Assembly (NCBI GenBank): GCA_030674155.1
Contig: CM060323.1
Span: 36,690,118-36,754,117, forward strand
Reading direction: 5' to 3'
Length of the DNA: 64,000 nt
Source of the DNA: Stramonita haemastoma
Taxonomy: Eukaryota > Mollusca > Gastropoda > Neogastropoda > Muricidae
Part shown: one piece after another, positions 33,111 to 47,094 of the stretch
Layout of the letters: the number at the start of each line of letters is the position of its first letter
Numbering within the stretch: the stretch's first letter is position 1
The notes under the pieces: generated by a model
The model's input: only the letters and a program-made list of their open reading frames with translations
Told to the model about the DNA's origin: nothing
Databases searched by the model: none
Position numbers and translations under genes: made by a program

Positions 33111-34794
33111 ATAAAGGATACCTAAATGATTTGATTCTGTTGCATTCGGAGTGTGGTAAAAAAGACCCTGTATAAATTGAAGCCAAAAGCCTATTTGTTT
33201 TGCAGCAGACAGGCCTCAGAAAAACACCTCCAATGTTGTTTGGGCAGAGTGTTCACAGAGGTTTTAATACACTGCTGGCCCACAAACACTCGTCTTTTTT
33301 TTTTTTTTTAAAGAAAAGAAGCTCCTCCCCTCCCCTCAAGTTCACAGACATCAAGAAGATGAACCACAAATACAAAACTAACAACAACCACAACAACAAA
33401 ACCCTCATCTTTATAAAAATGGTTTCATTTTGCAATCTTTTTCAGTACACACTTAAACATCAACATGTCACTGACTTTTTTAAAGACAAAGAGATTATTT
33501 TCCTGATACAGGCATATGAATATGATAAAAATACCAGCTTTTTGTTTTCAATTTGCAAACACACTGGCCACATACTGCACTCTCTCTCTCTTCCCCACTG
33601 ATGTGTAAATTATTCACAAAATACTTGAATTTTTTGTTTTCTCCACTGGCCAAACTAACTCATGCTCACAATGTCCTCACCATCAGGAAATAGTAACAGT
33701 CTTTAAAAATCTTCAATATATGCTGAGGTGAAAAAACAGATATCAGATACTGCTAAACATAGAACTGTACTACTTTTGTAAGAATGATTTCAATGAAACA
33801 GCTTCAGACTTTTCATGTACACATCACAAAATCACACAGCCATAATCAGTCCCACGGTAGTTGCATTAACACATAGTAAAATACAGTACAAGCCCTCATT
33901 TCCATTCGTTGTAAAAAAAAAAAAAATACAGTAAATTTTTGGTACAGGCATATAACAATCATTTGCCATTTTCTTGAAAAGATCCTCTGAGATACAGTAA
34001 AATCATGGTGTTTGAATTCTCTTTATCTTGTTCTCACTCACGTCTGTTTAGCTTCTAAACATCAAGAAATCATGTAATGGTTTATAAACATGTATGTAAA
34101 TATAAACATTCTTAGCTTTCTTTCTCAAATGGTGTATTCCACAGATAATCTACTAACAACTTGCCTCTTCTTGAAAATGTCAAGAGAGAGAAACATAGAG
34201 GGACAGACAGACAGATGGACAGACAGAGAAAAACAAACAGAAAGGGACAGACAGACAGAAAAACAGAGAGGATGAGACAGAAAGGCAGAAAATCAGAGAG
34301 GGAGAGACAAACAGACAGAGAAAACAGACAACAAGCAGAAATGTACAGGCAGACTGAAACAGACAGACAAAAAGCAACAGATGTAGCAGAAGACATCTTC
34401 CGACTGTGTGACATATCCTAAAGACACAGACTGGAGCCCCAACGACAACAGTGAAAACACACACACAGACAAGCACATACAACAAGGACCCCCAGACCTC
34501 ATCCCTGGAAGTGGCTAAGGACCCCTATACTACACTGTAAGAAACTGAAGGCAGAAACATATTCCACAGACAGGCTTGCTCTCTGAAGCCTCCCAGACCA
34601 GCTGTCCTTTGAGATCCTGTCTTGCCTCCAGAGCACCAAGCACACCAGGACTGCAGTGCTGTCATGATATCAAGGGGGCTGTGGTCTGAGTGAGGTAATG
34701 GACAAACAAATGACTCGCTCATTTTGCCACTTCCATTTCTCTGCTGTAACTAATTACCTTTTTGGTTTGTTGGTACTTTGTCTTCAGTTTAATA

Positions 34795-35060
34795 TCTGCT
34801 CACACTGGTACCCAATGGCTCACTCTTCCAAAAGGTGGAACAGGTGTTCATATGTACGCAAGATCTTCTATATGCAGTCCACATGGGACCTTGGTTTATG
34901 ATCTCATCCGAAATAATTTCAGGAGAGTGGACTTGGCACTAAACATTAACTCAGGGGAAAAATCCTCTTGAGCAGGGGTGTTGGTGGTGGCTTGGACCAA
35001 GGTTTGACCCGGGCTGTCAGATCATGAGTGCAATGCTCTACCACCAGGCTATTCCATCCC
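34795..35060 (-). mobile_element. SINE family A, tail-less
   Basis: Body TGGTACCCAATGGCTCACTC ... CATGGGACCTTGGTTTATGA and head GCAATGCTCTACCACCAGGC TATTCC in family A order, running into a GT repeat at 35068. Confidence 0.6.
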
Positions 35061-35061
35061 C

Positions 35062-35093
<32 letters not shown>

Positions 35094-35318
35094 CGTGTGG
35101 TGTGGTGTGTGTGTGTGTGTGTGTGTGTGTGTTGTGTGTGTATGTGTCTATGTGTGTGTGTTGTGTGTGCATGGTGTCCATCCATGAATACCATGCACAA
35201 GGCAAGATTGAGCTTTCGGTCATAAATGCCGACGTTCACGTCAGGTGTGCAGACAGCACAAATGCACCCAAAGACAAAGTGCACACAGTGTCAGAGTTTG
35301 CAGTCAGCGCGCCAGAGA

Positions 35319-38300
35319 CTATGTCTGCAGCTCTGGAAGCCTCTTCCTCATCACGGCAAGCTGGGGACACACAAAGCAAAGAAAAAAAACAGGAATGAGA
35401 TCAATGCTATCCATTTAGACACAACACAATCTATGATTTACATATTCTGTTTAAATACATTACCTTCTTCTTTGAATGCTCAGACAGTAACTACTGTTGT
35501 CTGTCATATGAGCGAAAATGTGTTGCACTGCCATTAAGTGCCTGACAAGTCAGGCCCAGTGCATTCGACTTTGGCATGGGAGAGAACTGTTATTTTAAGC
35601 TTTCGGAAAAAAAGGCAGGAGAATGGACCAAGAAGGCAGAAAACAGACATGGAGGAGGTGACAGGAAGAAAAGTGACAGAGCAGTAATGCAGTGCAATGC
35701 ATCTTCGCTTATATGGCAGATGATAGTTGCTGTCTGAGTGTTGGTTAAAAAAAGAGGAAGAAACAAATCTAAACAAGGATAACTGCCATATAACTTTTTA
35801 ACGCTAGACAATAATGGCAAGGTGAAATATAGGAATGACAAAAGAGAAGACGCCCAAGTCTTCTTGGCCAGTTGTGTTGTGATGACCAGAGAAGCCAGCT
35901 GTCATACATGAAGAGTGAAAGAGCCTTACTTCTCTCTGCCAGTCTTTTTTCTTTTATCTGGATGATCAGGAACAGTATGTTCATCACGGGAAAGGACAGT
36001 GCCTGCCTCATCCTCTGCCACTTCAGTGATGATAATATCAGATGTCAGCTGTTCATAAAGGGAAACTTTTTCTTCGTAAACCACTCAGACAGCAACTACT
36101 TTTATGTGTCATACGAGTGAAAATGGGTTGCAAAGCCATCAAGTGCCTGACATGTCAGGTCCAGTGCATCCGACTTCAAAATGGGAGAGAACAGTTATCT
36201 TTTAAGTCTTAAATTTTCAGGAAAAAAAGACAGGAGAATGGACCTAGAAAGCAGGAAAAAAGACAAGAAGGAGGTGACAGGCAGAAACAAAGAAAAGGAT
36301 AGAAAAGAGGGAATTCCTACCACAGAATTATGGTGGGGATGCTATCTATACTGACAGACCCCCAGCATCCCCATAAGGGAAACTAAACTAGACAAGACAG
36401 CTACCCCTCTCTTTAGCCACTTCTTTTTCAATGATGAGGGATGTGAAGTGTTCACAAATGGAAACTCAACAAAACAAGACACAGTACTGACCTCTCTCTC
36501 AGCCAGCTCTTTCTTGATGACCAGGGACGCCAGTTGCTCCTCCTGCCCCCCCTCCCTGGCCTGCTTCATGTGACTGTTGATGTTGGTCACATCCTCCTCC
36601 ACCTGTCCCAGGTATGCTGAAACACAACCTCACTTTTGTCATCATCTTCCACACTACGCTGAAACACACACACTTAATTGTCACCTTCCCCATTCACCAC
36701 CAGTCATGGTACACCAGTAAGCTGAAAGTGAAACACACTACCTCACCTTGTCACCCAGGTGTGCTGGTAGCACACTTCAATGTATCATTATTCACACTCA
36801 ACACTCAGGGGACTTTCTGCTGGATATTTTTTGTTTAATAATAAACTGTTGTTTGATGTCAACACGATAGGAAATTACCACGCGGCTGTAGAAATATTTC
36901 TGATAGCAATATGCAGACCTTCCAGTTTCCTATACTCACTATCATCATCACCATTTCACTATTATCATCATTATTTCACCACCATCTCCATCACATTTGC
37001 GTCCACAATCATTCTTATTTTCCTTTTTCCCCATTCTGTGGCTAGAGCTCAGGTTCACCTATGGTAAGACTGTTGCATTTGTGACCCTTTTTGCCCCACC
37101 ATTTAGGTAGCCACATTTCAACTTTGGGGATGGTGTCTATACGACACCTGTGTGTGTATGTTTTTTTTTCCAATTTTGTCATCCGTCCTTACCAAAGGAC
37201 CTACTCTTCTCAAGGCAGAACAGGTTTTTTGACATGTGCAAGATGTTAAGTGTGTATTTGGACATGGGGTCTCAGTTTTTAGGACTCATCTGAAGGATTA
37301 TGACATTCAGTTCAATTTTCTTGTCAAGCTGGGAACTTAGAACCTCACGATTTACTTGGTATGCAGGTGAACATCTTAACAGTTTACCACCTTCCTTCTT
37401 ATTTATTTATCAATATAACTTACATCACCTTTACCTCCAATATTACCATCTTCCTCCTCATTACCATGGAAACAATATGGTAAGTTGATCCATCCCAACT
37501 TTTAGTTCTTTTTTTTGTTTGTTTGTTTTTTTTTGTTTGAGCTCTCAATAGACAAGTGGAAAACTGACAGAATATCATTAATTCAACAGTCTCTGATCAG
37601 TCAAGCCAATCTGCCTGAGGGCTCCCACTTTATGAGTGTCTTGAATGAGATCCCAAAGCATGACCCCACATCACATGTGACGTATGCACAACATTCAAAC
37701 TCCCTTCTCATGACCTGTCTTTACAATGTGACTATACACCAAGGTCCCATATCATATGTCAACACAGGACTAACATCTTGTACGTGTATACATGGTTAAC
37801 ACCTGGCCATCTTTGATGGGAGAGTAGGCAGTGGGTGGCTGGTAGTGTGGATGGTATACGTATGTATACATACATGCACTGCTAGTGCTTGAACTCTTTT
37901 CAAATACATACACATGCAGAAGATCAAATTGCATGTTAAAGATCCCATGATTCATGTCAGTGTTCAATGGGTAATGAATAACAACAGGAACACACCCAGC
38001 ATGCATCCTTTAAAACAAAAATGAGCTGCTCTGAAGTTGAAATGTGTTGGCTGAGGCCAGCTGGCAGACTTCTTACAGCAGGACGTAAAATTGAAGTTAA
38101 CTTCTACTTGAACAGCCCCCCCCCTCCCACCCCAGTAGAAGTATTTCCTTTAACCTTCAAAAAAAAAAAGAATTGAAGCAGCTGAGATGTTGTTTTTTGG
38201 AAGCTGCTCAGGATCATTTGGACAGATAGTTCTAACACTGATAAATGAAAGAAATCTTAAGACATACAGGCCATGTGCTATGGAACCAAGGCATGGACCT

Positions 38301-39544
38301 TATGAAGACCCTCTTTATTCATTTATTTGTTCTTTTATATCGAGGATAATGGAATAAGCACTAATGTGGTTTTTTTTACATCCTGGACCCATGTGCATGC
38401 AGTAATGTAAATCTTGTCATCTATTCCCACTGGCACACAATGGCTTACTCTTATGAAAAGTGGAACAGGATTTAACATGTGCGCAAGATGTTTAGCATGC
38501 GTTCGCACATGGGGGCTCGGTTTATAGTCTCGTCTGAAGGACTTTTGGGAGAGTGGAAGTCAGCACTGATGTTAACTCTAGGAGAAAAATCCCCTCGGAC
38601 GGGAATCAAACCCGGGTCATCAAATTGTGAGCACAATGTTCTGGCCAGTAGGCTATCCCATCCCCTTTCAAGGTAAGACTGAGGGAAACAGAAAGACAGA
38701 CCACCAGTTTCTCTCATCAGCAACATCACTGAATCCTGTGGCATGAGAATCCATGAAGTCAGCAGGGCCAGTGAAGACAGGAGAAAATGGCGAAGAAGGA
38801 TCATGTCAGTGTCATCGGGTGTGGGGATCAACTCCACACCCAGTGACGACAACAGGTGAGACAGGTGAGATTAGATGACAAGTGAGATTAGATAACTGAT
38901 TTTGATAGTAGTCCAATACTTCAGGTAGTATGTTGTAACGTGACTTCTCTTTGATTTTAAACACAACTTTAAATCTGTGCAGCAGTTTTTTGGGGAAAAA
39001 AAACACAACCCACAACCACCACCATATCTGCAGAAAAAGGGGGAATAACTACTTCATCAGAGCATGCTCTTCATAAGCAGAGCGTGTTTCTCAAGGTCTG
39101 CTGCTGTCCCTACTGCTTGCAGAAAGGTTCCCATCAGCTACACCATAAGTACTATGCCATCAAACTAGAAAGGGGGGAGAGGGGGGGGGAGGAGAAGTAG
39201 TCCAGGAATAAGTGAAGATAAAGTGCACAAGGTGAACCTTGGCAGAGCCCATCCCTCTCAACACTGACACATCTCAACATGTAAGGAGACTGACTACAGC
39301 CAGCATCAGGACTGACCTTGGGCAGACAGACAGACAGACAACATCAGATGAATTATTTATCGACTCATGACAGGCGGTATTAGTGTCACCATATGCAATG
39401 AAAACAAGAAATGGCATCTCATGATATGGTGGGAAAGTGGTGTGTAACCGACTAAGCCCTAAGGCTTGCATTTAATGTCAGGTACTAAAATTGAAAGGGA
39501 CTCTTTGTTTCACTTCCTCTCTCTCCTCCCCCTCCCTGTCTCTG

Positions 39545-39625
<81 letters not shown>

Positions 39626-41158
39626 TGGCTTGATGAAAAAAAGCAAATGCATTGCTTATTCAATTACCATCTGTAAGTAAAAATTTGACTTGACTTGACT
39701 TGACTTGACACACACACAGAGTAATAGGCTTTTCTGTAGGTGTGACTGATAAACTGAAAAAGTAGCTAAGAAAAGACCAGCGTTATGAAATGTACAAAAA
39801 AACAAAGATTTAGTACAAACCCTCTCCCTCCCCCAAAATATATACAGAATCCCTGAGAAATCACATCACACAAAAATCAGTTCAAGTTTTCTACAGAAAA
39901 CCATATAAATAAACTGACAGAAATCTATCCACCTCCACCCCCTCCCCTCTCATTTTAACCCCAAGATAGATGACTGACAGATAACTCAGCCAACATAACA
40001 GCACACATGAACCAATCAAAAACCATGACATATAAGTCTCAAAGGAAACACAACCAATCACAAGGTACGATACTAAAAAAAAAATCCACATTCTCTAAGG
40101 ATGCAACCACCAACACTCCCTCTCCTAAGTCTTTTCTTTTTTTTTTTTTTAAATTAAGATGAGGGCAAGCAATGAGGAGATGGATATATATAACTGATGC
40201 AGAAGCCAGAGCCAACAGGTAGGATTTTGCCGACAGCTGACAGACAACCTGTGTACAGGTAGGGGTAAGAGAAGTGGAAAATGAGAGGCAGTAGTCTTGG
40301 TCTGCTGACGCTGTGCATCCTTCTGCTGGCATGTCACACTATCACTGGCGTACCTCAAAATGGCAAACCTCAAAATGGCAAACCTCAGAAATGGCAAACC
40401 TCCATCAGTTGTCCCGACCATCCAAAACCTCACTAGGACTCTTGAAGGTGAGTCAAATCATCATGTTGACCAGATCATCCAAAACCTCACTAGGACTCTT
40501 GAAGGTGAGTCAAATCATTATGTTGACCAGATCATCCAAAACCTCACTAGGACTCTTGAAGGTGAGTCGAATCATCATGTTGACCACATCACCCAAAACC
40601 TCACAAGGACTCTTGAAGGTGAGTTGAATCATCATGTTGACCACATCACCCAAAACCTCACTAGGACTCTTGAAGGTGAGTTGAATCATCATGTTGACCA
40701 GATCATCCAAAACCTCACTAGGACTCTTGAAGGAGAGTTGAATCATTATGTTGACCAGATCGTCCAAAACCTCACTAGGACTCTTGAAGGTGAGTCGAAT
40801 CATCATGTTGACCAGATCATCCAAAACCTCACTAGGACTCTTGAAGGTGAGTCGAATCATCATGTTGACCACATCACCCAAAACCTCACTAGGACTCTTG
40901 AAGGTGAGTCAAATCATCATGTTGACCAGATCACCCAAAACCTCACTAGGACTCTTGAAGGTGAGTTGAATCATCATGTTAACCAGATGATCCTAAACCT
41001 CACTAGGACTCTTGAAGGTGAGTTGAATCATCATGTTGACCACATCACCCAAAACCTCATGCAGATTCTCCAATGTGAATTGTATTTTTTTAATCAAGTT
41101 ACCCAGATGATCCAAAACTTCATTCGGATTCTTGAAAAATTGGGTCTCTCTCTCTATG

Positions 41159-41190
<32 letters not shown>

Positions 41191-42288
41191 GATATTTATA
41201 TATGAATGCATATATATGATATGTATTTTAGATTATATATCTCTCTCTCTATATAATATATCTACCTACTCTCTCTCTCTCTCTCTCTCCACTACACACC
41301 ACACACCACCACACCACACACACCACACAACACACACAACACACACAACCACAACAACACTCCACCACCAAACAACACACAATATTGGTTTCCCATCTAT
41401 ATCTAACTCTTCCTGTACCCCATGTCTGGAAAACAACACAAATCTCTCTCTCTCTCTCTCTCTTTCTCGGTCCCCCATCCCTTCCTTTCTTTCTCTCTTT
41501 CTGACCCCCAGCTGGACAACAATGCAGACACTCCCCCTCCCCCCACTCTCTCTTTCTTGCTTACCCCCAGGTCTGGAAAATAACATGGACTCCCCCCCCC
41601 CCCCCCTTTCCTCCCTCTCTCTAAGCTGAAGGTTATGCAAATTCTAAGGTTTCTAAAGAAATTAAAGAAAAATGATGTAAATCTCTTTTGGAAACAGTTT
41701 CATACACAAATTGGGCCTATTCCAACCTATTCAGCTTAAATATGAAGATTAGAACAGACTAAAGACACTGAAAAAATGGGCAACTGAAAGATTTTGTAAT
41801 GTGCCACTGCATACATCAAATGAATTAGTAAGTGGAGAAACAGGAAGGTAGCCATTAAAATTAAGAACAGCTATAAAGCGTATTAAGTACTGGTTAAAAT
41901 TAGTGAAGCTCCCTACATCTTGACTGTGCAGACAGGCCAATGAAATGCTTTAGTCACAGCTTGAAACAGGTCATTTACGCTGGGTGTCAAATGTGCAGAA
42001 AATATCAACTGAAAATGGCTTTGGAATTGTATGGTTGAGTCAAGGTACAGGTTACGAATATGACCACTCATAACTTTAAAGATTGACTTATCTCCTGTTA
42101 CAAGCAAGACTGGTCTTCTGATTTGGAAACAAGGCAGAACATAGAATGGAATGGAGAAAACTGGTTGTCAAGTCTTCAGGGGTGCCCTCACTGTCACCAG
42201 ACTAAGGGATAGATAGATAGATAGATAGATAGACAGATAGATAGATAGACAGACAGCAACAGACAGACAACAGACAGACAGACAGACA

Positions 42289-42321
<33 letters not shown>

Positions 42322-42627
42322 AATGGGTGTGCATTCATAAATGTGATGAATGAAATTCACATGCACAAGTGTATGTGCATGCTTGCATGTGTGTGTTTAT
42401 TTATTTTATTTTTTTATATTTTAAAAATTCTTTTATATCAAGGATAATGGGATAACACTCTTGTGCTTTTTTACATCCAGTCCCGTGTGTATGCAGTTTT
42501 GTAAATGTCATCTGTTCTCACCGGCACATGACGGCCTACTCTTACGAAAAGCAGAACAGGATTTAACGTATGCGCAAGATGTTCTGCATGCGTTCACACA
42601 CGGACCTTAGTTTACAGTCTCATCCGA

Positions 42628-42665
<38 letters not shown>

Positions 42666-42752
42666 TTTTGGTGTGTGTGTGTGTCTGTGTGTGTGTCTAT
42701 GTCTGTGTGTCTGTGTGTGTCTGTTTTGAGTTTGTGTGTATGTGTAGTGTGC

Positions 42753-42791
<39 letters not shown>

Positions 42792-42796
42792 TTTGT

Positions 42797-42854
<58 letters not shown>

Positions 42855-45800
42855 TGTGTGTTGCGCGCGCGCGAGCGTGCGTGCGTGCATGTGTGTGTGA
42901 ATGACTGAAACAAAGAAACAGAAATCTATTGATATTGCAAATGATGACTACTAATGTTTACAAAGTGGATGAGGGAAACAGATATCTCTGGATAAGGTTT
43001 GTACATCATTGATACTGTTACCATTTCCCCTCCTTGTCTACATGGCTCCAATAATGCTAAATGGACAATAAACCATGTCATCATCATTCTCTCTCTCCTT
43101 TCTCTCTCTGTGTCTCTGCCTCTCTCTCTGTCACTCTCTCTCTCTGTCTCTCTCTCTCACACTCTCTCTGTCTCTCTCTATCTCATCTCTCTCTCTCTCT
43201 CACACACTCTCTCTGTTTCTCTTTCTCTCTCTCTCTCACACTCTATCTCATCTCTCTCCTCTCTCACTATCTCACTCTCTCTCTCTCTCTCACTCTCTCT
43301 TTCTCTCTCACTCTCTATCTCACTTTCTGTCTCTCTCTATGTCTCTCTGTCTCTGTCCCTCTCTTTCTCCCCCCCCTCTCTCTCTCTGTCTCTCTCTCAC
43401 TCTCCCTGTCTGTCTGTGTCCCAGGTCTGGAGAACAACACAGACACTCTGATGGTGCAGCTGACCAGCCTGTCGGCCCAGACGGCGTCCAGCGGAGGTCT
43501 GCTACGGACACTGAACGATCTCTTCCTGCCCGCTGCCGTTGTTCAGAATGTTCAGCAAGACGCCCTCATCAACTCGTTCACAGAGCAGGTCAGATCAGAT
43601 CACCCTTGCTCACATCGGGTCACACAACTCTTATGAAGGATGCTATAGCCAAGTGGTTAAGACTGTTCAATCCTGTAGGTCCGTGAAGGTTATGTATGGG
43701 GTTTGAATCTCGGCCCAGTGAAGTATAGTCATTTTAGGGTTGACATTTTTTGTGATCTTCCAGGTCAAGTGCAGACATGCCAGTGCCTGAATTCCCTTTA
43801 GAGTATATAGAAGTATACAGAAGGTTGAATATGCATGTTAAAGATCCTATAATTCATGTCAGCATTTAATGCCTAATGGAAACACAAACATACACAGCTT
43901 GCATCGTGTACAAAAAAATGGGCTGCACTGAAGTCAGAATGTGTTGGCTGAGGCCAGCAGGCAGACTTCCTGTAGAGTTAAAAGCAAATAGTGGATAAAT
44001 GATCATATATGCAAAATCTCAAGATTGGTAAACCTCAGAGCTCTAGCCATGGAGCAACAACAACAAACAAAAAACCCCAAGCAAATGAGAAGACCAGGCA
44101 CTTAACCCTTGCTACTAAAGCAAGAGTGTATCACCCTTGCTACTACAGCAAACGTGTATCACCCTTTGCTTTTAAAGCAATTGTGTATCGCCCTTGCTTT
44201 TAAAGCAATTGTGTATCACCCTTGCTACTCAAGTAAGCCTGTATCACCCTTTGCTTTTAAAGCAACTGTGTATCATCCTTGCTACTGAAGCAAGCATACA
44301 TCACCCCTTGCTACCAAAGCTCTAACATACAAATCACTACAGCCAAGATATGACCTTGTCATTTCAATGCACATCATGTTGCTTGCAGCTCTGCCAATCA
44401 TAAGAGCAGCATCAGTACTGTCACCCTACTTAATTCCAAAACTTGCTTTCCCTTGGCTTCACGTTCAAACAGAACACACATTCATCACCTCAAATTCCAA
44501 ACACACTGTCAACCCCCCCCCCCCCCCCCCCCCCCGCAATAAAAAAGAAATCCACCACTCCACACAAAATACCATATCTCCATAATTATTCTATTAAAAG
44601 TAGTTCAATATTCCTCCAAAAACCGAGGTAGATCAATTTGAAAAACCTGACAGTTTCCCAAAAACTACACTGGTTTTTTAACCCTCATGTATTTGGATTC
44701 TCTGAACACAAACTGCCCCTAGATTTCGCATTTCATCACCAAATCAGGTCAGACACACATGCTTGCTCGCCTTTTCTTCCTATAATTACTTCCAGACTCT
44801 CAACAGGGTTTCTTCTTCTAGCCTGATAGAGTTTTGACATGTGGTAGCAATTAGTGATGGTCACAGCGTGATGGAAATCTACTGTGTGTAAATCCCCGCA
44901 AATCCTGGTTTGGGACCTGGGGGGGGGGGGGAGGGTGGTAATTATTCAATCCCCAGCAAATCATGCATCGGAACTAAGAAGGTTAAAATACAAAATCAGC
45001 AACTAACGCACATTTCCCCCATCTCCCTTTCTCTCTCTCTCTCTCCCACACAGAGCAAGGACCTACGCCACAGGGTGGGGCACGCCATTTCTGAGGTGGC
45101 CGAAGCCCTGGACCTGACGACGAGCACCATGATGGACACGGCTGAAGTGCTGGACAAACTGAACAACGACATCACACCCCTTGACCAGTCCCAGACCAAG
45201 GACATCGATGACCTGCATCAGGAAGCCAAGGACCTGGCCAGTGAAAACACGGTGCAGGTGCAGGCTGCCCTCAACAACCTGCGAACCAATCTGACGTTGG
45301 CTGACAATGCCGTGCAAGGGCTTCGGGACCAGCTTGCCACTGAACGGTGTAAGCTGTCTTCTGTTGTGAAGGGAATTGATGACAAGGTCTACAAAACTGC
45401 ATACACACGGGGACTGGATGTAAAATTTATTTATTTATTCTATTTATTTACTTATTCTTTTATATCGAGGATAATGGGATAAGCACTCTTGTGCTTTTTT
45501 ACATCCAGTCCCCTTGTGTATGTAGTTTTGTAAATGTCATCTGTTCCCACCGGCACACGATGGCCTACTCTTATGAAAAGCGGAACAGGATTTAACGTGT
45601 GCGCAAGATGTTCTGCATGCGTTCACACACGGGGCCTCAGTTTTATAGTCTCATCAGAAGGACTTTGGGGGAGAGTGCTTATGAGTGCTTATTCCATTAT
45701 CCTTGATATAAAAGAATAAATAAATAGTTACTAAATAAACAAATAAATGTAGTTTGATGTAGTATATGCCGTAGCATGTAACATGATGTCGTGTGGTGTG

Positions 45801-45950
45801 TCATGGAGCACTCTTCCAGAACTCACAGCATCATGTTCCATAGATATATCCTACCCCCTTCCAATCTATAGACTTAAATCTTTTCTTTTTTAAATTCCTC
45901 TACATGCTCATTTTGTTCGCTCGCTTGGGTAAATGAAGGGGTTTGGTTGT

Positions 45951-45996
<46 letters not shown>

Positions 45997-46010
45997 TGTG
46001 AGTGAGAGAG

Positions 46011-46058
<48 letters not shown>

Positions 46059-46388
46059 TTCTTTTATATCGAGGATAACAGAATAAGCAATCATGTGCTT
46101 TTTTTCATCCGGTCCCCGTGTGTATGCAGTTTTGTAAATATTGTCATCTGTTCCCACCGGCACACGATGGCCTACTCTTACGAAAAGCAGAACAGATTTA
46201 ACGTGTGCGCAAGATGTTCTGCGTGCGTTCGCACACGGGGCCTCGGTTTAAAGTGTCATCCGAAGGACTTTTGGGAGAGTGGAGTCAGCACTGATGTTAA
46301 CTCCAGGAAGAAAATTTCCTCGACCGGATTCGAACCCGGGTCTTCAAATTGCCAGCGCAATGTTCTGACCACTAGGCTATCCGCCCCC

Positions 46389-46468
<80 letters not shown>

Positions 46469-47004
46469 AGAAGAAATATTTAAAAACATTTATTCTATTT
46501 TATTCTTTATTTCCATAGAGGAGAGAGAGAGAAATACAGAGAAAAGTTGGAAATAATGCATGCCAATATATCAGAGAGACATATTCCCCCATCACACTGC
46601 AACACATCCCTACCACTTCCTCATTAATTTTGCAATCTCTTCACTGGTTGCCTGTCTCACAAAGAGAGAAGTACAAGATCAGAACCCTCTGTCACATATG
46701 TTTCTAAAAAGCTTCATTTTTTTTATCTCTGTGACTGTCTTCCCCGATACACTCCATCTTGTTCCCTCCATTCTGTTGCAGATACCTTGTGCTTAGATTC
46801 AAACAATCCGCTGTCGGCAATCTTTCTTTCACTGCTTCTGGTCCATCTATCTGGAATGACCTTCCTCTGTCCATTTGTCAAAATCCCTCCAATCCAGTCA
46901 CATGACACACTTATTTCCTACCTAAGATCTTCCTCCGTTGTAACACCTTACATGTGTTTTTACTTTCAATCAGCCATCTCCATTTTCATCACCTTGCCTG
47001 TGTG

Positions 47005-47094
<90 letters not shown>

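Larger units (their letters stand above)
27190..35318. other. Intergenic region between the ANKRD66-like and CC2D1-like genes
   Basis: Contains GT and GA microsatellites, two MITE copies, SINE fragments and (GACA)-rich sequence at 34190-34350, listed separately. 29640-31300 and 32300-34080 are AT-rich and I see no supported gene there. The 3' UTR of the CC2D1-like gene must lie at the right-hand end, with no clear poly(A) signal near its stop. Confidence 0.5.

Noticed and set aside
40510..40881. Open frame on the minus strand through the 57 bp array
   Set aside because: The repeat length is a multiple of three, so a second frame stays open by chance. No start context, splice site or similarity supports it.
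40419..41045. CRISPR-like array
   Set aside because: The whole 57 bp unit repeats with no unique spacers, and the DNA is animal nuclear.
43061..43420. Ser/Leu-rich open frames over CT repeats (also 11016 and 28318)
   Set aside because: Produced by (CT)n and (GA)n tracts. Only the part from 43425 is a real lectin exon.
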